DNA of 64,000 bases, taken from NCBI GenBank assembly GCA_019918135.1, contig WBZZ01002847.1, forward strand, positions 1-64,000, given 5' to 3'. The DNA comes from Paulinella micropora (taxonomy: Eukaryota; Cercozoa; Imbricatea; Euglyphida; Paulinellidae). The translations under genes were made by a program, and so were the position numbers. Shown here in pieces: positions 39,058 through 49,049 of this stretch (positions are counted from its first letter, which is position 1; the number at the start of each line of letters is the position of its first letter). The notes beneath the pieces are model-generated. The model worked only from the letters and a program-made list of their open reading frames with translations, ran no database searches and was not told the origin of the DNA.

Positions 39058-40260
39058 CTACGTGTCTGCTTGTGTGCCGAGCGATTCCTCGAGTTCGTCG
39101 TCGCTGTTAGCCGTTGCGCCGTAGGTGAGCATGTGCTCCGCCTCACTGAGCAATTCGGGATGCAGCGGTAGGGCCGAGCTCAGCTTGGGACAAAAGAGCT
39201 TGTAGAACCGTGCGCTGCCATCCGCGTTCCTGGCGGTCTGGGTAGGGTCCAGGCGCGCTTGCAAGTTGTCGACCGAGCCAACAATCTGTACGACTTTCTT
39301 GAGCCAAGCCAGCGTAGTCTGTCCGGTAAACAGTTGGACGTGGCCTAGGATGTAAGCGCGGACGTCCGGGGCTTGCCAAAGGTCCAAACAGCGTTGTGCG
39401 CGCAAGACGATAGCATCGGGGGCGGGTCTGCCAGAGCGAGTACAACGGTTACGAAGCTCTAGGTACACCTGCACGAGGTGATGATAAGGACGCGTGTCAA
39501 TCACCAGCCAAGGGGTGCCAATCTTCTCCTTGTTCTGAGCTAACGGCGCCAGCTGCGGCTGGAACGGCTTGACTTCGAGCGTGTACTCCACCGCTTCGTG
39601 GCGTTGGAACTTGGTGTCCAGCTCCTCGCTCAGGCCGGCCAGGACTTCCGGCGAGAGCAGGCTGGCACCCCGAGTGCGGAAATCGGCCTTGAACTTCGGC
39701 AGCGCGGGGTGCGGCGGCGTGATCGATTGCCAGTAGCGCGTAGCGTACTCCACGTCCAAGCAATCGTCGATGTTTTTCTTGTCGTCGTGCGGATCTAAGC
39801 TCGTGTGCAATTTGCGATCCACCAGGTGCGTGCCGTGAATCTTGACCTCATCGCGCAACCAACGGAAGGTTTCGTCAGAGAGGCAGCTGGTAACTTGTTG
39901 CTGGAGGTAGGCCCGTAGTTCTTCTCGCGGTGTGTCCTTGTACACTCGACGGCGAGCACGCAGCACCGTGACCGTCTGCAGACCCTGGCCGCTCACGCGT
40001 AGCTCGACCTGCATGTATTTTTCCTGGCGACAAGAAGAGATACACAACTCGGCCACACGATCGGCGCCGTCGAGGCCTTCGATGAGTCTTTGGGTAAACA
40101 CCTCGAGCGGAACGGTTCTGTCGGGATCCCCGAACTCGTAGCCGGCATAGGCAACTTCCGGCAGGCCGAGATTAGCTGGTTGAGGGTCAACGTCTGGTTC
40201 AGCCAGCTTGGCGCGCTTGGGCACGGGCGAGGTAGGTGAAATTGCGTGCTTCGAGGGCAT
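39058..40260 (-). CDS. Internally duplicated protein of unknown function
   Basis: 400 residues from ATG 40260. A basic stretch (PVPKRAKL) near residue 12 resembles a nuclear signal. Two repeats of about 110 residues are visible: each has a strand rich in V/L (VELRVSGQGLQTVTVLRARR; VQVYLELRN then VLRAQR), a helix (LRAYLQQQVTSCLSDETFRWL; VRAYILGHVQLFTGQTTLAWL) and a hydrophobic strand with H/D (VKIHGTHLVDRKLHTSLDP; VQIVGSVDNLQARLDP). The tail is acidic. No known family. Confidence 0.75.
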   Translation of the reverse strand: MPSKHAISPTSPVPKRAKLAEPDVDPQPANLGLPEVAYAGYEFGDPDRTVPLEVFTQRLIEGLDGADRVAELCISSCRQEKYMQVELRVSGQGLQTVTVLRARRRVYKDTPREELRAYLQQQVTSCLSDETFRWLRDEVKIHGTHLVDRKLHTSLDPHDDKKNIDDCLDVEYATRYWQSITPPHPALPKFKADFRTRGASLLSPEVLAGLSEELDTKFQRHEAVEYTLEVKPFQPQLAPLAQNKEKIGTPWLVIDTRPYHHLVQVYLELRNRCTRSGRPAPDAIVLRAQRCLDLWQAPDVRAYILGHVQLFTGQTTLAWLKKVVQIVGSVDNLQARLDPTQTARNADGSARFYKLFCPKLSSALPLHPELLSEAEHMLTYGATANSDDELEESLGTQADT

Positions 40261-40299
40261 AGTGTGCGCGAAGGTTGGGTTGGGCTATCGTGTTTAGTA

Positions 40300-41194
40300 C
40301 TACACAAAAAAAAAAGTTCGTCAGACATTCGCGCAGACCTCTCTTTCTCTCTTCTTTTTTTGGCACAAGATTTGTCGCCAAATTTGCGTATGTGCTGGAA
40401 TGATACGGCCGGAAAGAGGCAGTATTTCCGGGAATAGCGCACGATTTAGCGCAGAAACGGAATGGCCGGCCCGGTTCCAAATAGCGACCCGCCCAAAATG
40501 AGGTTTGTTTTCCGGGAAGAGAAAAATGCGCCAAGGAATTGTTTGATGCGCTAAGTCAGGCAGGCCTGTCCAGGGGGCGGGGGGGAAAGAGAGGGTAAGG
40601 GAACGGGGAGGGGCCGAACGGGGGAGGGGAGAACCGGGGGGGGGGGGGGAGGAGAAGGGGCGCCCCCGGCCCCCGGCCTCTCCCGAGGGAAAGTTTTGCC
40701 AGAAAAAAATTTTTGATGGGGGGGGGGGGTGCCCGACCCTTGACGGCGCCCTGTCAGGGGGCTATGGCTCGGCCACCGTGCGCAAGGTCAGAAAAATATG
40801 AAAAATTTGAAATCAGGAAAAAAAAATTTTTTTGCTCGACAACCAAATAAACAGACGGGCAAGGGAGGAGGGGAGGGGGAAAGGGGGGGAGGAGCGCCTC
40901 CGTGGCTGCATGCGTCGTCGTCGTTGCGACCCCGTCGCCTTCCTCCTCCTCCACCACCACCACCACGGAATCAACCTGCGCCAACAAAAGCAGGTTCTCG
41001 TACCATAATCATAGCGGGTCCAGGCGGCCGACCCCCGAGGGCAAACATGGCCATCTTGATCGCATGCGTAGGCAGGGAGACGCCCCCACCTCCGCTTCGC
41101 GTACCTTGAACCCGCAGAGAGCATAGCCTTTCGCACTGCTCCCACGTTGTATGCCTCCGCCTTGGGCCAGCGACTTCTGGAACAAATTCTGCGT

Positions 41195-41255
<61 letters not shown>

Positions 41256-41427
41256 CCTTGCGTGAAATTTGTCGCCACCCATCAAAAAGTTTGTTGGCAC
41301 CCCACCTGTAAAAGAGGTTAAGGAGAAGGACGGGCGAGCCATTGCGTGCGGGGCCGAGCGCGAAAAAAAGTTTTTTTAATAACCACTAAATAAAGGAGGC
41401 CACGTGGGACAATAGTGCCCGGCCGAG
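40300..41427. other. Spacer with hairpin remnant, composite and low complexity
   Basis: About 1.1 kb without a convincing gene. It holds part of the 16.0 kb hairpin family (TTTGTCGCCAAATTTGCG at 40371, TGATACGGCCGGAAAGAGGC at 40401), G-runs at 40636 and 40718, the TATGGCTCGGCCACCGTGCG composite at 40761, and a (TC)n microsatellite at 41200-41243. TTTTTTTAATAACC near 41371 is a likely poly(A) signal for the minus-strand gene. Confidence 0.5.
41200..41243. repeat. (TC)n microsatellite
   Basis: About 21 dinucleotide units. Confidence 0.9.
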
Positions 41428-42579
41428 CTAGGGCTGGCTGACGTGCAACGAGCCCTTTTCTCGCAGTGCTTCTCGGCAGGCGGCTTCCAGGATTTCTCTG
41501 TGTTCTTCGAAGTAGACGTTCACTAGGCGCGCTGCTCCTGCCACCAACCTCTCGGCCTGGGGCGGCTTTTGCCCTGGGTAGCGCGCGCGAAACTTGGCAG
41601 CCGCCATCTTGCCCGCCTTGATCAGAATCGCCGCCCTCTGGGCGCCCGTGGGCTTGGGCGACGCGGCCAGCTGCAAAAACACGTCCGTCATGGCCAGCTC
41701 CCGCCGAGGTACGGCCTGCTCGGTCGTAGTGAGGGCGGCAGAGGCGGTGAGGGCGGGCACGTTGCTAGTACTGCGCATAGTTTGTACAGCTTGCCGTGCA
41801 CTGTTGCGTGCCTCGTCCTCGATAAACAATCTGTCCCTGTCGTCTAGCCTGATGTTGAGGGCTTCCAGCACGCCCTTGTAAACGTCCACGGGCGACGCAA
41901 ACTCCGCGATACACAGCCTCTTGAGCGCGTCCAACACCGCCAGCCGCTGTTCGATGAGCTCGAGCTCCTGGCTGGGCTCCACGCGACATTTCTTCGCGGG
42001 CGGTTCTGAGAGGGCACCAAGCACTTTCTGCCTAGTCTCCTCTGATAACTGCTCGCGCCTTAAGGGCAGAGCGGCCTCCAGTTGTTCGTCCCCTACCACG
42101 GCCCGGGCCGCCAGGTTGGCCTGCTCCGAACGCAGCTGCTTCGCTCGCTCACCCGGCACTAACGCCAACACCTGCAGGAGCTTGTCGAAGGGCAGACAGT
42201 CGATCGTTCTCCCCAGGCGACCATCGCTCCGTGCAAACTTGATTTTCTTGAGCGATTGTTGTACCCCCAGCGCCTGTAGCTGGGGTTGGAGACGATGATA
42301 AATGTTTTGCGCGTCTACGCCAGAGCATCCCTTGAAGGCGACGATAGCATCTGTGACAGAAAAAGCGCCACCCTTTCTCCTCTTGATTAATTTACCGAAT
42401 TCTGCCTCTTGCAAGGTCATAAGTAACGGGTTTGACTCGATAGCTTCGTTAGTAGTGACCGCAGTGGTCGGGCGCTGTTGGCCGTTACTCCCAGACAGTT
42501 CCATCATCATCATCATCCGGGGGTCGAGATATGCAAACGCCTGTAAGAAAAGGCATACCATCGTTACTGGTGCCATCAT
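41428..42579 (-). CDS. BRO-like relative of the 25.6 kb gene
   Basis: 383 residues from ATG 42579. The domain at about residues 55-175 aligns with the 25.6 kb protein: RRKGGAFSVTDAIVAF, then a helix ending LRSEQANLAARAVVGDEQLE and ALPLRRE. The C-terminal half has a segment (LDDRDRLFIEDEARNSARQA) matched by the gene at 43212 (LEMQDVVYCEAETRNNARRA). The first 21 residues include a CTTTTCTTACAG that could be a splice acceptor, so the true start may be the Met cluster after it or an upstream exon. DNA-binding or chromatin role is inferred from BRO family knowledge. Confidence 0.7.
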   Translation of the reverse strand: MMAPVTMVCLFLQAFAYLDPRMMMMMELSGSNGQQRPTTAVTTNEAIESNPLLMTLQEAEFGKLIKRRKGGAFSVTDAIVAFKGCSGVDAQNIYHRLQPQLQALGVQQSLKKIKFARSDGRLGRTIDCLPFDKLLQVLALVPGERAKQLRSEQANLAARAVVGDEQLEAALPLRREQLSEETRQKVLGALSEPPAKKCRVEPSQELELIEQRLAVLDALKRLCIAEFASPVDVYKGVLEALNIRLDDRDRLFIEDEARNSARQAVQTMRSTSNVPALTASAALTTTEQAVPRRELAMTDVFLQLAASPKPTGAQRAAILIKAGKMAAAKFRARYPGQKPPQAERLVAGAARLVNVYFEEHREILEAACREALREKGSLHVSQP

Positions 42580-42614
42580 GTTTTCTGCTTAAACTTGGCT
42601 ATTGTAAACCACAC

Positions 42615-42860
42615 AAAATTTCATAAACCGGTTTTTGCGTGGAATTTGGCGAAATATGAAGGGCGGTATCTTGATATTTCACCAAATGTTCACGGGTCTA
42701 AGCGCTCGTGCCTTGCGTGTAATTTCGCTAACCGGCTTTTGCGTGAAATTTGGCGAAATATGAAGGGCGATATTTTGATATTTCACCAAATTTTCACGGG
42801 TCTAAGCGCTCGTGCCTTGCGTGAAATTTTGCTAGCCGGTTTTTGCGTGAAATTTTCTGC
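42615..42860. repeat. 104-bp tandem repeat, about 2.4 copies
   Basis: Period is 104 bases, measured from CCGG at 42628, 42732 and 42836. Each unit holds an inverted repeat TTTGGCGAAATAT / ATATTTCACCAAA and the phrase TCTAAGCGCTCGTGCCTTGC. It lies just upstream of the BRO-like gene start at 42579. Confidence 0.85.
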
Positions 42861-43211
42861 GGTTCTGGTTGTCCGTCTGATGATAGTCTTAGCTCGCTTT
42901 TTTTGCCACGCCCTTTAGAATCTGAGGACCCGCCTCTCTGTTTGCTTTTTAGGAAAGAGGGAGAGGGAAGAAACAATAAAGGGAGCGAGAGGGGGAAGGG
43001 AAGGAAGGGAGGAAGGAGAGGGGAGGGAGGAGGGAGAGCGAAGAAAGAGGGGAAGGGGAGATTTTCGATTGAATTAAATCTTTTTTGTACTTTCTTGGCG
43101 CGCTGCCTTTTGTCCCGGGAAATACGTGCACACGCACATTTGGCAACAAATTTTGCTCCCACACAACCAAAAAAGTGCAAAAAAATTGTTTAATAAAAAT
43201 CATACGAAGTC
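42861..43211. other. Purine-rich spacer and 3' region
   Basis: A GA/GG-rich block at 42955-43060, then a cassette-like edge (TTTTTTGTACTTTCTTGGCG at 43081) and TTTGGCAACAAATTTTGC. TTTAATAAAAATC at 43188 is beside the stop at 43212. No gene seen. Confidence 0.4.
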
Positions 43212-43778
43212 TTAGGCAGGAGACAGACCCACCTCTGATTCGCTTCCTCGGGCAGCGTTGGCTTCCACAATGGCGGTCATCACCTTGCTAAACTTGACAT
43301 TAAGTCCTTCTTGTTGTATCAAATTCAGGGCGCGACGTGCGTTGTTGCGCGTCTCGGCTTCACAGTACACGACATCTTGCATTTCAAGACGGACACCTGC
43401 ACTTACTAAAGTCTGCTTGTACAAGCTGATGGCCATTTGGTACACGTCGAATAATGCTTTTTGGTTGGCTTCTATGATCTGGCACGCGACTCTTATTTGC
43501 CTAGATTCTGCCTCCCAATCGGATTGTAGGCGTTGGATCTCTGCTTCGGCGCGTTTTTGATCTGTCTCGATCTCTTCTTCGTAAACAGCACGTTGAGCAT
43601 ATGCAAGCCGGTTCTTTGCCTCTAGGAGTTTTACTTCGCGTTCTATCTCGTCCGAAATCACGCAGCGGCGCTTGGCTTGGGGGTCCTGTCCCGGCCCACA
43701 CCGCCGCGGCGAAACCTCGCTTCCGACTCTTTGCCGGCGAGTCTGCACTGCCATGTTGGCCTGCGATCGGGTTAACAT
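43212..43778 (-). CDS. Short BRO-like C-terminal-domain protein
   Basis: 188 residues from ATG 43778. A basic N-terminus is followed by a coiled coil (about residues 45-110) and a domain with VRLEMQDVVYCEAETRNNAR that matches the C-terminal half of the 41428 protein. The N-terminal BRO-like part is absent, so it is a domain-shuffled or shortened paralogue. A conserved upstream element is shared with the hydrolase gene. Confidence 0.65.
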   Translation of the reverse strand: MLTRSQANMAVQTRRQRVGSEVSPRRCGPGQDPQAKRRCVISDEIEREVKLLEAKNRLAYAQRAVYEEEIETDQKRAEAEIQRLQSDWEAESRQIRVACQIIEANQKALFDVYQMAISLYKQTLVSAGVRLEMQDVVYCEAETRNNARRALNLIQQEGLNVKFSKVMTAIVEANAARGSESEVGLSPA

Positions 43779-43795
43779 ATTTTCTGTAAAAAAAT

Positions 43796-43850
43796 GCAAA
43801 GCTCGTTCTATCTTTGTAGCAGAATGTGGCTGTAGGGGGGGGGGGGCACC
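43796..43850 (-). promoter_or_regulatory. Upstream element shared with the hydrolase gene
   Basis: On the minus strand it reads C-run, CTACAGCCACATTCTGCTAC, then AGATAGAACGAGCTTTGC, matching 32784-32826 over about 42 bases with few changes. It lies 20-70 bases before this ATG and about 130 bases before the hydrolase ATG. Confidence 0.6.
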
Positions 43851-43859
43851 CGCCCCCTT

Positions 43860-44205
43860 TTGCGTTAAATTTTGTCCTATTTCCGCAGATCTTGCAGATG
43901 GAAGAGGCAGGGAAGGAGGAGGCACGAATTGTCGGGAGTGGCGTTTGGGAAGGAGGAGAAGCAGGAGCGCGCTTCGCCGGTGTAAAAGAATTAATAAAAC
44001 GAAATACTTGACAAAGTTTGAATCTTCGGCACTGAAAACTAAGAGAGGAAGGGGGCGGGGAGGCTCAATCTGTCTCTCCCCCCGTCGGTAAGAGGGAAGG
44101 GGCGCGCTTCGCCGGTGTACAAGAAAAATTTAATAAAAAGTTTTACTGACAAGATTTCAATCTTGGCACTGAGAATAGAGAGAGGGAGAGGGAAAGAAGA
44201 AGAGG
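43860..44205. repeat. Reverse poly(A)-cassettes
   Basis: Two cassettes read on the minus strand near 43965-44040 and 44098-44180, each with GCGCGCTTCGCCGGTGTA, TTAATAAA and TTGGCACTGA or TTCGGCACTGA. Confidence 0.65.
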
Positions 44206-44221
44206 ACAGAAATTCTACAGG

Positions 44222-44408
44222 TGCAGCCCTACGTACTATCGGCGCAAGATTCAGACCAAACTCCGGCGACCGTCAGAAGGCTACGTGACTTTCGTGTTGG
44301 GCAAAAACGAGCAAAACGAACGCATGCTAGTCTTAAGTATGGCTGGGCTCAAGGCACGGGGTGCCAGGATCTTGAAGGAAAACTCACTATCTACTTGGCG
44401 CGGTAGGT
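44222..44408 (+). pseudogene. Fragment of the module A family
   Basis: An open frame without ATG ending at TGA about 44408. Its part GYVTFVLGKNEQNERMLVLS resembles AYVALELHDGQGAETRVRVS at 13.6 kb. AATAAA lies near 44491. I read it as a remnant or a 3' exon. Confidence 0.35.
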
Positions 44409-44769
44409 GAATAGACGTCGAATTTTGATTTTAAACAAAAACGAATTTTTTTGGTGTACTTTCCGGGTCTTTAAACAACGAAACTTTAATAAAATTCATC
44501 TCTGCACTCGACGGCGAAGACATACAAGGTGGTTCACTGTTCTCAGATGGGGTACTAAGACAGTTTGTGCTCTCTCCCTCTCCTCTCCCTCTCCTCTCCC
44601 TCAGTGCTAAGATTAGGCGTTTCATTTTTTCGGTAGCTTCTGTGCTCTCTTCCTCCCCCTTGCCCTTCCCCTGTTCTTTGAGCCCCCCGGGCTCAGGGGG
44701 CTCAGGGGGAGGGGAGAAAAAAGGGAGGGGGGGCGCCCCCCCCCCCTTCCCCCCCCCCCACCTGTGGGC

Positions 44770-44965
44770 TCCCAAAACTTCCTAGCACACTGACCACCGC
44801 CCATCCATTCGCCGCAAGGTCGTGCTGGAGCACGGTGCTCCGCTCCTAGTTTTCAGTGGCCCAAGTGTAAGACCGTAGTGGGCCGGATGCTGCGGCAGCC
44901 CGAGGGTGCCGTTGCAAGTGTCAAGTGTAATGCCTTGTCGAGCTTTAATTCAGCGTAAATTGCAA
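44770..44965. repeat. Composite repeat and forward cassette
   Basis: CATCCATTCGCCGCAAGGTC, GTGCTGGAGCACGGTGCTCC, then GGGCCGGATGCTGCGGCAGC and the cassette (CCTTGTCGAGCTTTAATTCA). It joins pieces seen separately at 22.85 and 31.2 kb. Confidence 0.7.
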
Positions 44966-45085
44966 ATTCTCGGCGAACAACAGCACGGCCCAACTTGTAC
45001 ATATCGGATTGAAAGCAGATGGAGCTTTAATAAAACGTTCTTGTTTCAAGACTAGCAAAGGGCGCGGAAAAGGTGTCCCAGGCCA

Positions 45086-45253
45086 CTAATACATTTCCTG
45101 GTGGTACACGCAAGTCCAGACCATTTTCTCGAGCAAGATGTCTTGCACACAGCCGCACTCAAACTCGATTTTCCTTCCCGCTCGCAGATTGAAGCTCTGG
45201 GATTCCAGGTCCGGAAACAGGCGCCGACAGGTTCGTTTGGCCATTTCGTCCAT
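45086..45253 (-). CDS. Cys-containing micro-protein
   Basis: 55 residues from ATG 45253 to TAG 45086. The end reads EFECGCVQDILLEKMVWTCV, coding-like with paired Cys and amphipathic helix. ATTAAA on the minus strand follows near 45030. A few in-frame codons extend upstream without ATG, so it might be a last exon. No family recognised. Confidence 0.4.
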   Translation of the reverse strand: MDEMAKRTCRRLFPDLESQSFNLRAGRKIEFECGCVQDILLEKMVWTCVYHQEMY

Positions 45254-45344
45254 GAAGCGCGGCTCTGTTCCACACAAGAACCAAACAACAACAAAAAAAG
45301 GACTGGATTTTTATATTCTCCCTCCGTCCCTACGAAAAGTCCTA

Positions 45345-45450
45345 ACCGTCTCGGGGAAGGGGGGGGGCGCCCCCCCCCTCTGTGGGCTCCAAAAAAGTTA
45401 AAAAAAAAATCCTTGACAAAGCTTTAATCTTGGCACTGAGAACTAAGAAC
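45345..45450. repeat. G/C palindrome and reverse cassette
   Basis: GGGGGGGGGGCGC with a C-run at 45358-45380, then a minus-oriented cassette (CTTGACAAAGCTTTAATCTT, GGCACTGAGAACTAAG). Confidence 0.55.
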
Positions 45451-45481
45451 TACGTGAAGGAGTTGGAGCGCTTGCAGCAAG

Positions 45482-48400
45482 TTAGAAACTCTTCTTCGGC
45501 GCGAAACAGAATTCTCTAAACTTCTTCAAGGCTACTAGTTGAGGCTTACTCTTCGAGGGCGCTTGCTGTTCTTGTCCTTTTTCGGAGGCGTTAGCTGCTT
45601 TACTGTAGGTGGTGGTGGGGGGTGAGACAGTAGGACTACTCCAACTCAGCTCTGGGAATTGGGTGCAATAATTCAAATGCCCTTCTTCTGCCAGACAGTC
45701 TGTGCATTGAAAAAAAATTCGTAAGAAACAATCCCACTCTTCCCTGCTCCGATAAGAGGAAGATTGGTTATAGCGCAACAAGGTTTGAAAGCTATTTTGG
45801 TCGCTCCCAAGAGTGTTGCTTTTGCTTATTTCTCTTAGATAGGTTTCTAAATCCCACACCGAGGGGGATTCGGGGGCGCCGATGGCGTTATGTAATGTTT
45901 GGGCAGCGCTCTTGGGGTCAATAGCTATTTCTTTTAGTTGTGGCGCTTCTGGGGTTTGGGGGGAGGGCTGCATGTAGCTGCGCAGCAGTGTTTGCGTTTT
46001 GGCGCAGGCGAGTACGACAGCGGATGCCCCAGTGGCAGGTACTAACCCCATGAAGCTGACAGCCATGAAATAGCCGGAGAGGGCAGTGGTAGTCTGGAAA
46101 TATGAGGCAACGGTGGTGCCGGCGTCGTCTATAAAGGCCTTTAACGTGGTTTCGTTCTGGATGATGGCAAAGCTGGGTTGATCCAGGACAGCCGCCCACT
46201 TTAGGGCCAGCAAGATGTCTTTGGGCGTAGTGGAGGCTGTTTGCATAAGACTGTAGCTTGTGACGACTAGATGGCGCACCTGGGCTTTGTTCAGCTGAAA
46301 CCTGTACACCCTGAATCCCTGCTTGGATACCCGCTTGCCCCCCACTGCGTAGGGGGAGGCGGAGGAAGAGTGCGATTGTTTGTGTTCTTTCAGGATCTTA
46401 TTAAAAAGGTTTTGGCTCGCCTCAACCACCGTCCTGCGCGCGCTGGAGTGGAGGTTGGGCGCGCTCAGGGCTAGCCTCCAGAACCAGTTGGACATGAGCT
46501 CATCCAGCCCGTTGTCTTGCAGCCATTGCCCGTACCTGTGTGGCACGCGTCCTAATCTGTACCAGATTAGGACCTGACTACGCACCGCTCCGAGGACCCT
46601 TTCCCAGCTATAGACTGTGCCGTCGCCTAGCAGCTCCTGCAAGGTCTGTTGGCGCAGCACGTAACGGAAAGCTACGTACAAGAGCTCGGCGAGTGTGCTC
46701 TTGGGATTTTCCTCTTGGCCCAGCACACTGCGTGCTGTGGCCCGGATGGCTTGCAAGACGTCACTTGGAGTCGTTGGGGTGCGGTGCGGATCCCCCCTCA
46801 GCGCCGCCCTGTCCTGCTCAAAATACAGCAACGCGGCTAGGCGCGCTTCCGTTTCCGCCAGGCAGTGCAGAGACACTTCGGAGTCGGTCAACGGCTTCGG
46901 CTCGGAGCTATTGGGTGCGACATTGATGACCTTGCCACGCCACCTTGGTTGGCTTCCTTCTCCGTATCCCAGCAGGTCATTCCAGCTAGATGCGAAGAGA
47001 TCCCGCTTGATGGAAATCTCGATACTGCTAGTTCGATGTTTTCCCAATTCAGTACTAAAAGCTGTATCGAAGCGATCTTGCTGCGCTTTCAAGCCTAGGG
47101 CCACGTACGTGTGTGTCCACCACGGCGGCTCGGTGTCACCGTGGTGGACGTTTTCGAGCATATAGTTGAACATATCGGAGGGTATGTACTGGTTGTGCAG
47201 GGCCTGGGCAGAGAAACGGCAGGCAGCATCTAAGCGCTGGTGTTGCTGAATGCGCTTGCACTCGGCAGAAACTCCAGCCAGACGCTTGAGCGCGTTGTTG
47301 CGCGTAGACTCCTGGTACAAGGGCGCGCTGGGGGAGTAGTTGTGCGACGGGATGTGCTGTATCACGTCCTTGTGTTGCAGCACAAGGTCCTCGACAGAGA
47401 GCGAGCCCTCGGCCGAGAGCAAGAACCGGGCAGCATCGCTTAGGTTCCTCTTTTTGTCGTTGTCGTAGCTGTCAGTCTTGTACAAGTGTTCTAGCCGTCT
47501 CGCAACCGGAAAACCCCACACGTCGTTGGCATACATAAAAAGTGGAGCGAGGCTTTCGTCTGCGTTCCAGAACTGGTTTAAAAACTCGGGCGTGATGGTT
47601 CGCGGGTGCAGGGCAATGATTTGAGTCGCAAGCATTAGGTACGGGTCGACTTCTAAGAACTCACTGTAAGGCCTGGCCAGGCTGTACAAAATCTCAATCT
47701 GTCTTGCGGTATAGTCTGTTGCCAGGGTCTCGGGGTCAGACACGCTGAAGCGGGGGTACACATAGGCCGGGCTCTGGTAAAGCCCAGATCTGGCCACGCT
47801 GCTGGCGAAGCCTTCTTCTAGGGCCATGTTGTAGGGTAACTGCGTATTAGCAACCATGCCGACAAGCTGGCGGGGTATCTCTGCGATTGTGCGACGCAGC
47901 TCTATCACCAGGCCTAGCAGCTCCTTTTCTTGAGATTTGGGATAGGTGTTGTCGTAGAGCTGTTTTTGGCGGGACTCGTAGCTCTCCTTTTCACCTGTAT
48001 TTTCTTTAAAGTAATCACCAAGGATTTTTCTATTCTCCTGGGTGTACAGCCGGACTGACAAGAGTTCCTCGAAAAAAAACTTAAAGATTGCCGCGGCTTC
48101 ATCGATCTTCACCGTCGCAGCTCGCAAGTTTTGGCTTAAGACCCCTTGTGCCAGCTGCCCGTATGTCTCTTGCCAGCTCGGTATGTGGGGTTTCCACAAG
48201 CCACCCGAAGCTATGGAAAGACCGTGCAGCACTGCATCTCGCGTGCCTCGAACGATATCCAAACTAGAGCGGATATTTCCTTTGAACGGTTGCTGGTAAA
48301 TCGTAGAAGTTGCATCTTGCTGTACATAATAAAGCCTGTGAAAGTACATACCTGCGCCAAAATTCAGAACGCCCATGAAGACGTACCATTTTAGCCCGCA

Positions 48401-48844
48401 CCCTTGCCTCGGCGGTTTTGTTGTCGGCGAGACTAGCGCAAGCCCTTCTCCTCCTCCTGGACCAGGAGGGGCGACGCGCGATAGTATTACCGGTACCAAC
48501 GCTTTCTCTTCTTTGGGCTCGGGGGGGCGGGCTGATATGGTGTAAAGCTGTATATTCTTTGGAATACTCTTGGACCTCAACTCTAGTGCCTGCATAGCCC
48601 AGGTACAAGCCTTAAGTTTGTTGATGCTTGTTTGATTGACTCGTGTGTTGGGGACGGGTTTAGGCGGGTACTCCGCCAAATACTGCCATTCACTCCACCA
48701 TTTTTGTTTGGTGTCTGCATCAGCGCCAAGCAAACCTAATTCTAGATTGAACTTGGCACTGTCAGGTAGGTATTTGTAAAAATCTGCCACGCCGCTCTCT
48801 TGGGTTTTTATATTTTTGTACATCAGGATTGGTGGTGGCAGCAT
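45482..48844 (-). CDS. Large helical membrane-associated protein
   Basis: 1120 residues, no interruption. One hydrophobic segment at about residues 152-172 (LKWYVFMGVLNFGAGMYFH) and another at about 960-985 (GYFMAVSFMGLVPATGASAVVL). The rest is helical with many Tyr and Gln. A stretch near residues 775-800 (YGQWLQDNGLDELMSNWFWR) resembles one in the 50 kb gene (LLKWLKENGTNELLAPGLRG), suggesting a shared fold. No known family. Its size, the lack of enzymatic motifs and the clustered relatives suggest a structural role, which is inference. Confidence 0.75.
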   Translation of the reverse strand: MLPPPILMYKNIKTQESGVADFYKYLPDSAKFNLELGLLGADADTKQKWWSEWQYLAEYPPKPVPNTRVNQTSINKLKACTWAMQALELRSKSIPKNIQLYTISARPPEPKEEKALVPVILSRVAPPGPGGGEGLALVSPTTKPPRQGCGLKWYVFMGVLNFGAGMYFHRLYYVQQDATSTIYQQPFKGNIRSSLDIVRGTRDAVLHGLSIASGGLWKPHIPSWQETYGQLAQGVLSQNLRAATVKIDEAAAIFKFFFEELLSVRLYTQENRKILGDYFKENTGEKESYESRQKQLYDNTYPKSQEKELLGLVIELRRTIAEIPRQLVGMVANTQLPYNMALEEGFASSVARSGLYQSPAYVYPRFSVSDPETLATDYTARQIEILYSLARPYSEFLEVDPYLMLATQIIALHPRTITPEFLNQFWNADESLAPLFMYANDVWGFPVARRLEHLYKTDSYDNDKKRNLSDAARFLLSAEGSLSVEDLVLQHKDVIQHIPSHNYSPSAPLYQESTRNNALKRLAGVSAECKRIQQHQRLDAACRFSAQALHNQYIPSDMFNYMLENVHHGDTEPPWWTHTYVALGLKAQQDRFDTAFSTELGKHRTSSIEISIKRDLFASSWNDLLGYGEGSQPRWRGKVINVAPNSSEPKPLTDSEVSLHCLAETEARLAALLYFEQDRAALRGDPHRTPTTPSDVLQAIRATARSVLGQEENPKSTLAELLYVAFRYVLRQQTLQELLGDGTVYSWERVLGAVRSQVLIWYRLGRVPHRYGQWLQDNGLDELMSNWFWRLALSAPNLHSSARRTVVEASQNLFNKILKEHKQSHSSSASPYAVGGKRVSKQGFRVYRFQLNKAQVRHLVVTSYSLMQTASTTPKDILLALKWAAVLDQPSFAIIQNETTLKAFIDDAGTTVASYFQTTTALSGYFMAVSFMGLVPATGASAVVLACAKTQTLLRSYMQPSPQTPEAPQLKEIAIDPKSAAQTLHNAIGAPESPSVWDLETYLREISKSNTLGSDQNSFQTLLRYNQSSSYRSREEWDCFLRIFFQCTDCLAEEGHLNYCTQFPELSWSSPTVSPPTTTYSKAANASEKGQEQQAPSKSKPQLVALKKFREFCFAPKKSF

Positions 48845-48934
48845 TCTTTGGAATCTCTCTTTTCTGTTAACTTTGCAGTAAATAGGGAGGGAGGGGGGGG
48901 GGCCATAGCGCTTCCCTCCCCCGCCGCACAGCTA

Positions 48935-49015
48935 ACAGAAATTAGCTACTATTAGAAGCGTACCCCCCGCGGGGGGCGCCTGTCGGCAGCCCGCGCGGGG
49001 GGTTGCTGGTTTGGT
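48935..49015. promoter_or_regulatory. GC palindromes upstream of the 1120-residue protein
   Basis: Nested palindromes with CCCCCCGCGGGGGG near 48963 and CCCGCGCGGGGGG near 48993, 100-150 bases before the minus-strand ATG at 48844, and next to the 3' end of the minus-strand gene at 49050. Confidence 0.4.
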
Positions 49016-49049
49016 ATGGGAAATATGTAGGTTCTAATGTAATTCTTAT

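Noticed and set aside
40813-41145. A minus-strand frame with WWWWW and RRR runs
   Set aside because: Built on a trinucleotide (CCA) run and low-complexity sequence; no support for a gene.
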